Assembly (NCBI RefSeq): GCF_001567565.1
Contig: NZ_LSSW01000021.1
Location: forward strand, 124,001-188,000
DNA length: 64,000 bases
Reading direction: 5' to 3'
Source of the DNA: Ectopseudomonas composti
Lineage (GTDB): Bacteria > Pseudomonadota > Gammaproteobacteria > Pseudomonadales > Pseudomonadaceae
Both the position numbers and the translations under genes were made by a program. The notes beneath the pieces are model-generated. The model worked only from the letters and a program-made list of their open reading frames with translations. It was not told the DNA's origin and did no database searches. Each line of letters opens with the position of its first letter. The stretch's first letter is position 1. This document shows, piece after piece, positions 38,348 through 47,524 of the stretch.

Positions 38348-39230
38348 CCAGTTGGTAGACCAGGCCATCGACAGCCACACCGAGCTGGCCAACCTGCGCG
38401 TCGTGGTGGAAAAGGAACTGCTGCATCACGACATCATGCTGGTGTTGAGCGAGGCCGGCCTGCTCGAGAAGCTGTGCTTTATCGGCGGAACCTGTCTGCG
38501 AGCCTGTTATGGCTCCAACCGCCTGAGTGAGGATCTGGACTTCACCGGCGGCGCCGATTTCAACCGAGACGATTTCGCTCAGTTGAGGGCCATCCTGATC
38601 GAAAGGCTGCAGACGAAATACAGCCTGCAGGTAGACGTCAGCGAACCAAGCAGGGAGTCCGGAAACGTCGATACCTGGAAACTGAGGGTACAGACGCGCC
38701 CGGACGCGCGACACCTGCCTGCCCAGCGCATTCATATCGATATCTGCGCCATCCCGAGCTACATGAGCACGCCCAGAACACTACTCAACCCCTATGGAGT
38801 GGACATGGGCACTCAGGGCCTGATCCTCAACGCCGAAGCGCTCGAGGAAATCTATGTCGACAAGATTCTCGCCTTTGCGCTCAGGCAAGGGCGAATCAAG
38901 AGTCGCGATCTCTGGGATCTGCTCTGGTTGAAGCAGCAGAAGATAGAGCCGGCATTAGAACTGCTTCCAGCCAAGCTCAACGACCACAAGGTAACGGCAC
39001 AAGCCTTTCTGGAAAAAGCCGCGCAGCGTTCCACTACGCTGATCGACGACCAGCAGGTGAAGGCGGATTTTCGCAATGAAATGCAGCGTTTTCTGCCGGC
39101 CCAACTCGTTGAACAGACGGTGAACGACGACCGATTCTGGGCTTATCTGACCGATGAGATTCCGCGCTTGATACGCCGCGTGCAAAACAGCCTCAAGCCC
39201 GAAGACCGCTCCGATCACTTCATGATGTAA
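38334..39230 (+). CDS. abiEii: AbiEii-family nucleotidyltransferase toxin
   Basis: A 298-residue toxin. Phe-Ile-Gly-Gly-Thr-Cys-Leu-Arg at about residue 49 and Arg-Leu-Ser-Glu-Asp-Leu-Asp-Phe after it are the GG...S and D-x-D motifs of the DNA-polymerase-beta-like nucleotidyltransferase fold. Asp-Lys-Ile-Leu-Ala-Phe-Ala-Leu-Arg and Lys-Ser-Arg-Asp-Leu-Trp-Asp-Leu are the later AbiEii motifs. GGAG is eight bases ahead of the ATG. Homologues transfer nucleotides to tRNA or other RNA and stop growth. All recognisable catalytic motifs are intact, so the toxin should be active. Confidence 0.88.
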   Translation: MSLFDQLVDQAIDSHTELANLRVVVEKELLHHDIMLVLSEAGLLEKLCFIGGTCLRACYGSNRLSEDLDFTGGADFNRDDFAQLRAILIERLQTKYSLQVDVSEPSRESGNVDTWKLRVQTRPDARHLPAQRIHIDICAIPSYMSTPRTLLNPYGVDMGTQGLILNAEALEEIYVDKILAFALRQGRIKSRDLWDLLWLKQQKIEPALELLPAKLNDHKVTAQAFLEKAAQRSTTLIDDQQVKADFRNEMQRFLPAQLVEQTVNDDRFWAYLTDEIPRLIRRVQNSLKPEDRSDHFMM

Positions 39231-39293
39231 GCGGTCTGGTCTTGTACTGCCGTATGGTGTGGACAACGCTCTGCTTGTCCACCGTTTCTGACC

Positions 39294-40061
39294 TCAGCCC
39301 TGCACCGTACCTTCCTTACGCAACAAATAACTATCCATGATCCAGCCATTGCGCTCCCGCGCTTCGGCACGAGTCGTGGCGATGCGTTCGGCCACTTCGT
39401 CCAGCGGGCCGGCAATCAGGATTTCATCGGCGGTACCGACGTAGGCGCCCCAGTAGATATGCAGGCCCTGGCCGACGAAGCGGCGGTAGGTGTCTTTGGC
39501 ATCGAGCATCACCGCTACGCTGTCCACACCTTGCGGCCAGCCTTCGGCGAGCAGGCGGCCGGTGGTGATTTCCACGGCACGGCCGATGCTGTTGAGCGGG
39601 ATGCGATGGCGCGCGGTCAGCGCCTGCAGGCTGGTGATGCCGGGGATCACGTCATAGACGAAGTCGCTACGGCGTGCGGCGATGGCCTCGATGATGCGGA
39701 TGCTGCTGTCGTACAACGATGGGTCGCCCCAAACCATAAAGGCCGCCGTCTCGCCGTCCGCCATCTGCTCGTCGATAAGCTGCTCGAACACCGCCTGCTT
39801 GTCGCGATTGAGCTCGTCGACGCTGGCGCGGTAGTCGGCGGCTTCGCGCTCGCGCTCCGGCTGCACGCCTTCGGCGAAACGCGGCGTGTGACCATCGAGG
39901 AAGCGTGCGCAAATTTCGCGGCGCAGGGCGTTGAGCTTGTGCTTGGCCGCGCCCTTGTCCATCAGGAAGATCACGTCGCTGCGGCGCAGTGCCTTGATCG
40001 CCTGGTAGGTGATGTAGTCCGGGTCGCCGGCGCCGATGCCGACCAGCAGCAGGGTTTTCAT
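39294..40061 (-). CDS. cobF: CobF: precorrin-6A synthase (deacetylating)
   Basis: A 255-residue SAM-dependent methylase that methylates C1 of precorrin-5 and releases acetate, a step specific to the aerobic pathway. Motifs: Leu-Val-Gly-Ile-Gly-Ala-Gly-Asp-Pro-Asp-Tyr-Ile, Val-Trp-Gly-Asp-Pro-Ser-Leu-Tyr-Asp and Val-Ile-Pro-Gly-Ile-Thr-Ser-Leu. GGAG precedes the ATG at six bases. It overlaps the chelatase VWA frame by four bases. Its last roughly 130 coding bases are duplicated in degraded form 1.7 kb to the left. Confidence 0.93.
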   Translation of the reverse strand: MKTLLLVGIGAGDPDYITYQAIKALRRSDVIFLMDKGAAKHKLNALRREICARFLDGHTPRFAEGVQPEREREAADYRASVDELNRDKQAVFEQLIDEQMADGETAAFMVWGDPSLYDSSIRIIEAIAARRSDFVYDVIPGITSLQALTARHRIPLNSIGRAVEITTGRLLAEGWPQGVDSVAVMLDAKDTYRRFVGQGLHIYWGAYVGTADEILIAGPLDEVAERIATTRAEARERNGWIMDSYLLRKEGTVQG

Positions 40062-41751
40062 GAGGTTCTCCAGGTGCGTCCCGGCACGCCGGGCGCCAGG
40101 TCGTCGATATGGTGGTAGTCGGCCTGCAGCGCCTGCGCCAGTTGACGCGCGCGGCCCAGACGGATGGGCGCGCGCTCGGTGTCGAGCAGCAGGGTTGGGC
40201 ATGACAGCGGCGCCAGATTTGGCAGGTCACGCAGGCGGCCGTCGGTGAGGATCAGCAGACGCTGGCGTTCGTGCGGTTTCGCGCGCTGGCGACACAGCAA
40301 CCAGTCACCCGCCTGAGTCAGCGCATCGAGCAACGGCGTGCCACCACCAGCGCCCAGTTCCTGCAACCAGCGATGCAGCTCGGCGCTGGCCTTGCGCCCC
40401 TGCCATAGCCACTGCGCCTCGCGGCCACCGGCCTGCAAAACCGCCAGCCGCGCGCGCTGGCGATAGGCGCTGTCGAACAGCTCGGCAAGCACACCCTTGG
40501 CCAGGCTCAACGCACCATGGCGGCGGGTCGAGGCGGAAGCATCCACCAGCACCAGCCATAGCTCCTCGGCTTGCTGGCTGCGTGGTCGCATTACCAGTTG
40601 CTCACGGCGTTGCGGCCGCCCCTGACGCAGGGTCGCCGCCCAGTCGATACGCCCGTGCGCGCCCGCTCGTACGGCGCCACGCAGGCCGCCGCCAAGTTTT
40701 CCGGGCCGGTTACGGGCATCCGCGCCTGTGGCTGTGCGCGGGCGGATGCTCAGGACTTTTTTGGCCAGCGCGGCGGCACGCGCCGCTCGCCCATAACCTG
40801 TGGTTGCGCGGGCAGTTCGCCCCACTGGCCTTCGCCCTGCTGTTGCTCCTGCGCCTGTTGCGGCGCCTGGCTCTGTTCGGGCGACGTGGAAGCAGGCGGT
40901 TGTTGCTGGCGACGGCGATGACGCAGAACGAAGTCTTCCACCGCATCGATATCCACAGGCTCGATGCCCGCAGCGCCACGCCAGGCGGCATGAGCACGGG
41001 CGGCGCGCAGCCAGACCAGATCGGCGCGCAGGCCGTCGACGCCAGCGGCGAAGCAACGCTGGCTGATCTCGCCCAGGGCCGCATCATCCAGCGCAATATC
41101 GGCCAGACGCTGGCGGGCGTTCTGGCAGCGCGCGGCCAGGGCAGCCTGCTCATGCTGCCAACGCTGCAGAAAGGCGGCGGGGCCGGCATCGAAGGCCAGA
41201 CGACGACGGACGATCTCGGCGCGCTCGGCCGGCTGCGGCTGACCATCCAGCGCCAGGTTGAGGCCAAAACGGTCGAGCAGTTGCGGGCGCAGTTCGCCCT
41301 CCTCGGCATTCATGGTGCCGATCAGCACGAAGCGCGCGGCGTGGCGATGGGAGATGCCGTCACGCTCGACATGGTTGACCCCGCTGGCGGCGGCATCGAG
41401 CAGCAGGTCGACCAGATGATCCGGCAACAGGTTGACCTCATCGACATACAACACGCCGCCATCAGCACGCGCCAGCAGACCTGGGGAAAACTGCGCGCGG
41501 CCCTCGCCCAGTGCAGCGTCCAGATCCAGGGTGCCGACGATGCGCTCCTCGCTCGCTCCCAGCGGCAGGGTGACGAAGCGCCCGCCATCGAGTAGATCGG
41601 CCAGACCACGGGCCAGGGTGGATTTGGCCATGCCGCGCGGCCCCTCGATCAGCACCCCGCCAATGGCCGGATCGATAGCCGCCAGGCACAGCGCCAGCTT
41701 CAACGAATCGGCACCGACCACGGCGGCGAGGGGGAAGTGATGTTCGGTCAT
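40058..41751 (-). CDS. chlD: ChlD-like chelatase subunit made by -1 frameshift (ATPase plus VWA domain)
   Basis: The VWA region (40058-40756) lies in the -1 frame relative to the upstream ATPase gene. It has the MIDAS motif Val-Asp-Ala-Ser-Ala-Ser-Thr and Leu-Thr-Asp-Gly-Arg-Leu-Arg-Asp but no ATG, GTG or TTG between the frame junction and a point far upstream inside ATPase-coding sequence. A -1 slip at AAAAAAG (40756-40762) would join both into a protein of about 564 residues with AAA+ ATPase, linker and VWA domain, the layout of magnesium/cobalt chelatase D subunits. With CobN and the ATPase alone it would form an aerobic cobaltochelatase. Frameshift production of two chelatase subunits from one chlD gene is known in bacteria. 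Confidence 0.75.
40716..40762 (-). promoter_or_regulatory. Programmed -1 frameshift signal: slippery heptamer, stop and stem-loop
   Basis: Read leftward the zero frame is CCA AAA AAG TCC TGA. A AAA AAG is the heptamer used by E. coli dnaX. Six bases further begins an 8-bp perfect stem, GCATCCGC (complement 40742-40749) with GCGGATGC (complement 40716-40723), loop 18 bases. The slip gives Lys-Lys-Val-Leu-Ser and enters the VWA frame. No clear stimulatory SD is visible upstream. Confidence 0.75.
40750..41751 (-). CDS. chlI: ChlI-like chelatase AAA+ ATPase subunit (zero-frame product)
   Basis: A 333-residue ATPase. Walker A is Gly-Pro-Arg-Gly-Met-Ala-Lys-Ser-Thr at about residue 38; Walker B is [29 protein letters not shown] is the BchI/ChlI insert and sensor region. 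The C-terminal tail is Gln/Pro-rich and ends Trp-Pro-Lys-Lys-Ser at the slippery site. ATG at 41751 gives Met-Thr-Glu-His-His-Phe-Pro-Leu. It drives metal insertion with CobN and the VWA subunit. Confidence 0.88.
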   Translation of the reverse strand: MTEHHFPLAAVVGADSLKLALCLAAIDPAIGGVLIEGPRGMAKSTLARGLADLLDGGRFVTLPLGASEERIVGTLDLDAALGEGRAQFSPGLLARADGGVLYVDEVNLLPDHLVDLLLDAAASGVNHVERDGISHRHAARFVLIGTMNAEEGELRPQLLDRFGLNLALDGQPQPAERAEIVRRRLAFDAGPAAFLQRWQHEQAALAARCQNARQRLADIALDDAALGEISQRCFAAGVDGLRADLVWLRAARAHAAWRGAAGIEPVDIDAVEDFVLRHRRRQQQPPASTSPEQSQAPQQAQEQQQGEGQWGELPAQPQVMGERRVPPRWPKKS

Positions 41752-41812
41752 GGCGGCATTCACTGGCGGCAAAAGTCGGCATTGTAGACCAGAGCCCTCG
41801 GCCACTGGCGTT

Positions 41813-42448
41813 TCACAAGACCTCATGCAGCCAACCGCTGGCCGTCCACTGCAGCTGGTCGGTCAACGCCAGCGCATCGAGAAAGGCAGCATCATGGGAA
41901 ATCACCAGCAACGCCCCTCGATATGCTCGAAGAACGTGCTCCAGAGCCAGGCGCGAGTCGAGATCGATATGGTTGTCCGGTTCGTCCAACAGCAACAATT
42001 GCGGCGGCGGATCGCTCGCCAGCACACCCGCCAGCGCCACCTTCAGGCGCTGACCACCGCTGAGCCTGGAGCTGGGCAGCAGCGCCGCCTCGGCCTCCAA
42101 ACCCAAATGCACCAAACGTGTACGCAACAGGCTCTCGGCGCTACCCGGCGCCAATCGTTGAAGATGCTCCAAAGCCGACTCTTGCAAGTCCAGCCCGTGC
42201 AGATGCTGGTCGAGAATGGCCCAGGGCACCTCGACTCGGCACTCACCCGCCAGCGGCGCCAGACGACCGGCGAGTACCGCGAGCAGGCTGGACTTGCCGC
42301 AACCATTGGGGCCAAGCACGGCAACCCGGCGCGAACCGAACAGCTCGAAATCCGGCAACGGCGCTTTACCAAACGGCAGACGCAGATCACGCCAGTACAG
42401 TACCCGACGCCCTGACGGCAGGGGCTCGGTCGGTGCATGCAGAATCAC
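41813..42448 (-). CDS. ABC-F ATPase, C-terminal half (second nucleotide-binding domain)
   Basis: 211 residues if started at GTG 42448, which has GGAGGA eight bases ahead. It carries a complete second ABC domain: [18 protein letters not shown] and [12 protein letters not shown], then Ser-His-Asp. The frame differs by one base from the N-terminal half, which it overlaps by 62 bases, so a normal two-domain ABC-F protein seems split by an indel. It could be translated on its own from the GTG, or the split may be a sequencing error. Confidence 0.7.
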   Translation of the reverse strand: MILHAPTEPLPSGRRVLYWRDLRLPFGKAPLPDFELFGSRRVAVLGPNGCGKSSLLAVLAGRLAPLAGECRVEVPWAILDQHLHGLDLQESALEHLQRLAPGSAESLLRTRLVHLGLEAEAALLPSSRLSGGQRLKVALAGVLASDPPPQLLLLDEPDNHIDLDSRLALEHVLRAYRGALLVISHDAAFLDALALTDQLQWTASGWLHEVL

Positions 42449-43424
42449 CGGACTGTTCCTCCAGCACCGCTGCGGCGGCTTCGCGTACCAGCTCATCGAG
42501 CTGCTGACGGCGTGCCTCCAGGCGCTTGGCAGTGCGCCCGGCGCTGCTTTCACTACGGCCCTTCTGCATGTCGAGCAGGATTTTCGCCTGGTTGCTGTCC
42601 TTGCCCTGGCGACGGCCGCTGGCACTGCGCTGTTGCTGACGCTCGTGCTGCTGACGCAGTTCACGCTCGCCTCGTTTGCGCTCGACGCGGGCGCTGTCCA
42701 GTGCCTGCAGAGCGGCTTCACGCTGCTGCTCGCGGCTGGCCTGGTAGAAGGCATAGCTACCGCCATAGCTGCGCAAGCCGGCTGCGGACAGCTCGACGGT
42801 GCGCTGCATGCCGGCCAGAAGTTCACGGTCATGACTGATCAACACCAGACCGCCGCGCCAGTTCGCCAGACGTTGGCCCAGACGCTTGCGGCTGGGCAGA
42901 TCGAGGTGGTTGCCGGGTTCGTCGAGAATCAGCATGTCAGCTTCCGCCAGCAAGGCACCGAGCAGAGCCACGCGACCGCACTCGCCACCGCTTAGCTGCG
43001 TCGCAGCCGTCTGCAGGTCTAGGTGAGCAAGGCCTTCACCCTGCAGGGCGCCTTGCAGCCGCTCGGTCACATCCCAGCGGCCATCGAGGCTCTCGATATC
43101 ATCGGCTTGCGGCTCACCGCGGATCACCCGCTGCAAGGCATCGAACCACGGCGCACATCCCATCAGGTCGACGACCCTCGCGCCAGGCGCAGCCACGATA
43201 CGTTGCGGCAGATAGACGATGCGCCCCTGGCGTAAAACATGCCCCTCGCTGGGCTGCAGCTCGCCGGCCAGCAAGCGACCGAGCACAGTCTTGCCAACAC
43301 CATTGCGCCCTACCAGACCTGTGTGGCGGTTATCGAAGACTTCGCTGAGCACCTCGAACAGCGTGGCGCCGTCGGCAAAGCGAAAAGAAACGCGCTCGAG
43401 CGCGATATGCGGGGAATCGGTCAT
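42387..43424 (-). CDS. ABC-F ATPase, N-terminal half (first nucleotide-binding domain and linker)
   Basis: 345 residues. The first ABC domain has Gly-Arg-Asn-Gly-Val-Gly-Lys-Thr-Val, Leu-Ser-Gly-Gly-Glu-Cys-Gly-Arg and Met-Leu-Ile-Leu-Asp-Glu-Pro-Gly-Asn-His-Leu-Asp. A basic helical linker (about 215-320, rich in Arg, Gln and Glu) follows, as in ABC-F proteins. The sequence turns into an unrelated tail after Glu-Glu-Gln-Ser, where the other frame continues the family sequence. ABC-F proteins act on the ribosome; some give antibiotic resistance or aid translation under stress. It sits between the chelatase genes and cobN, without an obvious cobalamin link. Confidence 0.75.
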   Translation of the reverse strand: MTDSPHIALERVSFRFADGATLFEVLSEVFDNRHTGLVGRNGVGKTVLGRLLAGELQPSEGHVLRQGRIVYLPQRIVAAPGARVVDLMGCAPWFDALQRVIRGEPQADDIESLDGRWDVTERLQGALQGEGLAHLDLQTAATQLSGGECGRVALLGALLAEADMLILDEPGNHLDLPSRKRLGQRLANWRGGLVLISHDRELLAGMQRTVELSAAGLRSYGGSYAFYQASREQQREAALQALDSARVERKRGERELRQQHERQQQRSASGRRQGKDSNQAKILLDMQKGRSESSAGRTAKRLEARRQQLDELVREAAAAVLEEQSGDSACTDRAPAVRASGTVLA

Positions 43425-43532
43425 CCATGCCTCCAGGCAATGCCGTGAAAACGCGCGGACTAAGGCCGCGATCGATCACTGGTCGTGCGAGCACGACGGC
43501 ATTACTGACGCATTGGACGAGACTCCTAAAAA

Positions 43533-43565
43533 GACAGGCTGTGTGAGTCTAGAGCGAAGCCTGTC
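43533..43565. other. Inverted repeat upstream of the ABC-F gene
   Basis: GACAGGCT (43533-43540) and AGCCTGTC (43558-43565) pair across 17 bases. The site is 110-140 bases upstream of the ABC-F start at 43424. The rest of the 330-base gap 43425-43754 holds the palindrome at 43636-43692 and a CTCCCAT-AA-ATGGGAG hairpin near 43720-43735. Confidence 0.35.
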
Positions 43566-43635
43566 AATCACAAAGGTTTCGCTCACTTGAGGCGTGCCGC
43601 TTAGGGCTAAGTTTCTTCACTATTCAACAGCGGCT

Positions 43636-43692
43636 GTAGCCCGGATGAAATCCGGGGCCGTTTGCAAGATTCCCGGATTGCATCCGGGCTAC
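43636..43692. repeat. Palindromic doublet of the GTAGCCCGGATG class
   Basis: GTAGCCCGGATGAAATCCGGG faces CCCGGATTGCATCCGGGCTAC. Single halves of the same class lie near 5015, 6440 and 26712. It is distinct from the GGAGCGGCTT REP. Confidence 0.75.
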
Positions 43693-43754
43693 GGACTGAT
43701 CTCCCTCTCCTCCGGCCCCTCTCCCATAAATGGGAGAAGGGAGAAAAGCGCGCA

Positions 43755-46700
43755 TCAACTTTCCTCACTATCGAGCAGCAGATTCTCCAGCGCTTCGCGG
43801 TACTCGCCGGGATTCTGCCACAGGCCGCGTTGCTGAGCTTCGAGCAGACGTTCGAGAATATCGTTGAGCGCGCCGGGGTTGTGCTGCTGGATAAAGTCGC
43901 GGGTGTCCTTGTCGAGCAGGTAGGCATCGGTGAGCAGCGCGTACTGGTGGTCATCGACCAGTTCGCTGGTGGCGTCGAAGGCGAACAGGTAGTCGATGGT
44001 CGCGGCCAGTTCGAAGGCGCCCTTGTAGCCGTGGCGCTTCATGCCTTCGATCCACTTGGGGTTGGCCGCGCGGGCACGCACCACGCGGTTCAGCTCTTCC
44101 TTGAGGCTGCGGATGCGCGGCGTATCCGGCTGGCTGTTGTCGCCAAAATAGCTGGCCACCTTGAGCCCGCGCAGGGTTTCCACCGCCGCCAGCATGCCGC
44201 CCTGGAACTGGTAGTAATCGTTGGAATCGAGAATGTCGTGCTCGCGGTTGTCCTGGTTGTGCAGCACCGCCTGCATCTGCTCCAGGCGCTCGGCGAACTG
44301 CTCGCGGGCCGGCGCGCCCTCGGCGCCGCTACCGTAGGCATAGCCGCCCCAGTTCAGATAAACCTCGGCCAGGTCCGCACGGCTCTGCCACAGGCGTTCT
44401 TCGATGGCATTCTGCACGCCCGCGCCATAGGCGCCGGGCTTGGAGCCGAATACCCGCCAACCGGCCTGGCGCCGCGCTTCGGCTTCATCCAGGCCGCCAT
44501 CCTTCAATGCCAACGACTCGCGCCAGACCCTCGCCGACAGCGGGTTCATGTCTTCCGGCTCGTCCAGTTCGATCACCGCCTGCACGGCCTCATCGAACAG
44601 ACGAATCAGGTTGCTGAAGGCGTCGCGGAAGAAGCCCGACACGCGCAGGGTGACATCCACCCGTGGCCGGCCCAGCTGCTCCAGCGGCAGCACTTCGAAA
44701 CGTTCGACGCGCTGGCTGCCAGGCTGCCAAACCGGACGCACGCCGAGCAGCGCCAGGGCCTGGGCGATATCGTCGCCGCCAGTGCGCATGGTCGCCGTGC
44801 CCCATACTGACAGGCCGAGCTGGCGCAGGTGATCGCCCTCGTCCTGCAGATGGCGTTCGAGCAAACGGTCAGCGGCTTGCACGCCGAGGCGCCAAGCAGT
44901 CGGCGTGGGCAGATGGCGCACGTCGACGGTGAAGAAGTTGCGCCCCGTAGGCAGCACATCCAGACGCCCGCGACTCGGCGCACCGCTTGGCCCTGCCGGG
45001 ACGAAACGCCCTTCCAGCGCCGCCAGCAAGCCACCCATCTCGGCGCCGCCACAGGCATCAAGCAAGGGTGCAACGTGCCCGGCCAGGCCGTCGAGAATCA
45101 ACGCCACCTCATCACCAAAGGCTTCGCTGCGCTCGCCTGCCAGACGCTGCTCGATCAGCCTCAGCGCCAGCAGCTCCAGGCGCTCACGGGTATCGCCAAC
45201 GCTGCGCCACAGGCTGTTATCCACAGCCAGCAGGGCCTGTGGACGCGGCCCAGCCCAGAGCTGGCCCATGTCGCAGTCCAGCGGGTCGAGGCCCAGCTCC
45301 AGGCCACGCGCCAGCGCACGCAGCAGGCTGGCATTCGCCCCCTGGCCGTCGCCACGGGGAATACGCAGCAGCGCCAGCAAGGTGTCGCGACGAAGTTGTC
45401 CACTGGGCGACTCGCCGAATACATGCAGGCCATCGCGAATCTGCGATTCCTTGAGGTCGCACAGGTAGGCATCGAGCTGCGGCAGCCAGCTATCGGCATC
45501 GTCGTTCAGTTGCAGGCCCAGCTCGCGGTCGAGGCTGGCTTCGCGCACCTTGTTCAGAATCTCGCCGCGCAGCTCGACAGCGCGGCGCTGGTCGAGCTGG
45601 CTGGCCTCGAAGTACTCGTCGGCCAGGCGCTCCAGATCGCGCAACGGGCCGTAGCTTTCGGCGCGGGTCAAAGGCGGCATCAGGTGGTCGATGATCACCG
45701 CCTGGGTACGCCGCTTGGCCTGCGCGCCCTCGCCCGGATCATTGACGATAAAGGGGTAGATATTGGGTAGCGGGCCAATCAGCGCCTGCGGCCAGCAGCC
45801 TTCGGACAGACCGACGCTCTTGCCCGGCAGCCACTCCAGATTGCCGTGCTTGCCGACGTGGATCAGCGCATCAGCGGCGAAGGCCGTGCGCAGCCAGGCG
45901 TAGAAGGCGATATAGCCGTGCGGCGGCACCAGGTCGGGGTCGTGGTACACCGCTGCTGCATCGAGCTGATAGCCGCGCGCCGGCTGGATGCCGACGAAGG
46001 TCAGGCCGAAGCGCAGGCCGGCGACCATCATCCGCCCGCTGCGAAACATCGGGTCGCGCTGTGGCTCGCCCCAGCGTTCGCGTACCGCCTGCTGGTTGGC
46101 CGGCGGCAGGCTGTGGAAAAACGCCAGGTAGTCATCCAGCGCCAGACTCTGCGCACAAGGCCGCGTATCCAGGCCATCGAGGTCGTTGGTAACGCCGCCT
46201 AGCAGGCTGTGGACAAGTTCGGAGCCGCTGCCCGGCAGGTTATCCACCGGGTAGCCCTGCGCCTGCAAAGCGCGGAGGATATTCAGCGCGGCGGCGGGCG
46301 TATCCAGGCCAACGCCATTGCCGATGCGCCCGTCGCGGGTCGGGTAGTTGGCAAGAACCAAGCCTATTCGCTTCTGATCGTTGCTTTTGATGGCCAACTG
46401 GCACCAGTTACGCGCCAATTCGGCGACGAAAGCCATCCCCGACTCATGCGCCTGGTAGCACACCACGTCGCTCTGGCTACGCTCGCTGCGCCAGGCCAGG
46501 CCCTTGAAGCTGATTGCCGGGCCGATCAGCCGGCCATCCAGCTCGGGCAGCACCACATGCATGGCCAGGTCGCGCGAACCGAGTCCCTGCGCGCTGGCCT
46601 GCCACTGCGCCTGGTTGTCCAGCGAGCAGATGGCCTGCAGCACCGGGATGTCACGGCGGAACACCCGTGCCTGCGGCGCCTCGGGGTTGGACAGGGCAAA

Positions 46701-47501
46701 ACCGGTGGTATTGATGATCAGTGCGGCATTGGTTTCATCCAGCCAGGCCTGCACTTGCTCCAGGCAGGCCGTCTCCTTGAGGCTGGCCACGGCAATCGGC
46801 AGCGGGTTGAGGCCCTGACCGAGCAGGTGTTCGCAGAAGGTATCGACGAAGGCGGTATTCGCCGACTGTACGTGGTTGCGGTAAAACATTAGCGCCACGA
46901 CGGGCGCATCCGGCTGCCACTGCGTCTGCCAGTCAGCCAGCGCCGCCGGGCTGCGCTGAGGGTGATAGAGGCCTACACGCGGCAGCGGTTGCGGCGCCTG
47001 CCACGTGTCGTCGCGGCCCAGCCAGCGGTTGCCGATGCAGCGGAACAACTGGCGGGCATTCTCCAAGCCGCCCTGGCGCAGGTACTGCCAGAGGCGCTGG
47101 CTGTCTTTCTCGTCAACGTTGCCGAGGGCGTTCAGCTCCGGGTCGGGCTTGTCGTCACCCGGCACCATGATCACCGTGGCACCACGCGCGCCCAGCTCAA
47201 CCAGGCGCTCCACACCGTAGCGCCAGTAGCTCACCCCGCCATGCACCGAAATCAGGATGACCCTGGCGTGCTGCAGCACCTGCTCGACGTAGAAATCCAC
47301 CGAAGCGTTGTTGCTCAGCTGCGCCGGGCTGGCCAGGCGCAGGCTGGGGTAGTCGGCCGGCAGCTGCCGCGCCGCTTCGGCCAGCAACGACAGGTGCGAA
47401 TCCCCCGTGCACAGGATCACCAGCTCGGCAGGTGTCTGGCCAAGGTCGGCGATGCTGTCGGCCGGCAGTTGGGCGCCGGGCTGGGTGCGCAATAGATGCA
47501 T
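43755..47501 (-). CDS. cobN: CobN: large subunit of aerobic cobaltochelatase
   Basis: A 1248-residue cytoplasmic protein of normal length. It inserts cobalt into hydrogenobyrinic acid a,c-diamide together with ATPase and VWA subunits, which are encoded downstream as chlI/chlD. Family stretches include Gly-Lys-His-Gly-Asn-Leu-Glu-Trp-Leu-Pro-Gly-Lys, Gly-Pro-Leu-Pro-Asn-Ile-Tyr-Pro-Phe-Ile-Val-Asn-Asp-Pro-Gly-Glu-Gly and Gly-Arg-Asn-Phe-Phe-Thr-Val-Asp. The ATG at 47501 has GGAA nearby. It follows cobW by about 90 bases holding a REP doublet. The upstream cobalamin riboswitch probably governs both. Confidence 0.95.
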   Translation of the reverse strand: MHLLRTQPGAQLPADSIADLGQTPAELVILCTGDSHLSLLAEAARQLPADYPSLRLASPAQLSNNASVDFYVEQVLQHARVILISVHGGVSYWRYGVERLVELGARGATVIMVPGDDKPDPELNALGNVDEKDSQRLWQYLRQGGLENARQLFRCIGNRWLGRDDTWQAPQPLPRVGLYHPQRSPAALADWQTQWQPDAPVVALMFYRNHVQSANTAFVDTFCEHLLGQGLNPLPIAVASLKETACLEQVQAWLDETNAALIINTTGFALSNPEAPQARVFRRDIPVLQAICSLDNQAQWQASAQGLGSRDLAMHVVLPELDGRLIGPAISFKGLAWRSERSQSDVVCYQAHESGMAFVAELARNWCQLAIKSNDQKRIGLVLANYPTRDGRIGNGVGLDTPAAALNILRALQAQGYPVDNLPGSGSELVHSLLGGVTNDLDGLDTRPCAQSLALDDYLAFFHSLPPANQQAVRERWGEPQRDPMFRSGRMMVAGLRFGLTFVGIQPARGYQLDAAAVYHDPDLVPPHGYIAFYAWLRTAFAADALIHVGKHGNLEWLPGKSVGLSEGCWPQALIGPLPNIYPFIVNDPGEGAQAKRRTQAVIIDHLMPPLTRAESYGPLRDLERLADEYFEASQLDQRRAVELRGEILNKVREASLDRELGLQLNDDADSWLPQLDAYLCDLKESQIRDGLHVFGESPSGQLRRDTLLALLRIPRGDGQGANASLLRALARGLELGLDPLDCDMGQLWAGPRPQALLAVDNSLWRSVGDTRERLELLALRLIEQRLAGERSEAFGDEVALILDGLAGHVAPLLDACGGAEMGGLLAALEGRFVPAGPSGAPSRGRLDVLPTGRNFFTVDVRHLPTPTAWRLGVQAADRLLERHLQDEGDHLRQLGLSVWGTATMRTGGDDIAQALALLGVRPVWQPGSQRVERFEVLPLEQLGRPRVDVTLRVSGFFRDAFSNLIRLFDEAVQAVIELDEPEDMNPLSARVWRESLALKDGGLDEAEARRQAGWRVFGSKPGAYGAGVQNAIEERLWQSRADLAEVYLNWGGYAYGSGAEGAPAREQFAERLEQMQAVLHNQDNREHDILDSNDYYQFQGGMLAAVETLRGLKVASYFGDNSQPDTPRIRSLKEELNRVVRARAANPKWIEGMKRHGYKGAFELAATIDYLFAFDATSELVDDHQYALLTDAYLLDKDTRDFIQQHNPGALNDILERLLEAQQRGLWQNPGEYREALENLLLDSEES

Positions 47502-47524
47502 GGTCGTTCCGGGGAAGGCGAATC

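Noticed and set aside
40058..41056. A stand-alone VWA gene starting near 41056
   Set aside because: The first hundred residues in that frame are Arg/Gly-rich nonsense opposite ATPase coding sequence, and no good start with SD lies near the VWA domain. Frameshifting explains the layout better.
42387..42460. Programmed frameshift in the ABC-F gene
   Set aside because: No slippery heptamer or stimulatory structure is visible at the break; a simple indel or separate GTG start is more likely.
43716..43745. Terminator of cobN at the CTCCCAT/ATGGGAG hairpin
   Set aside because: No T-tract follows on the leftward strand; it may be part of an intergenic repeat.
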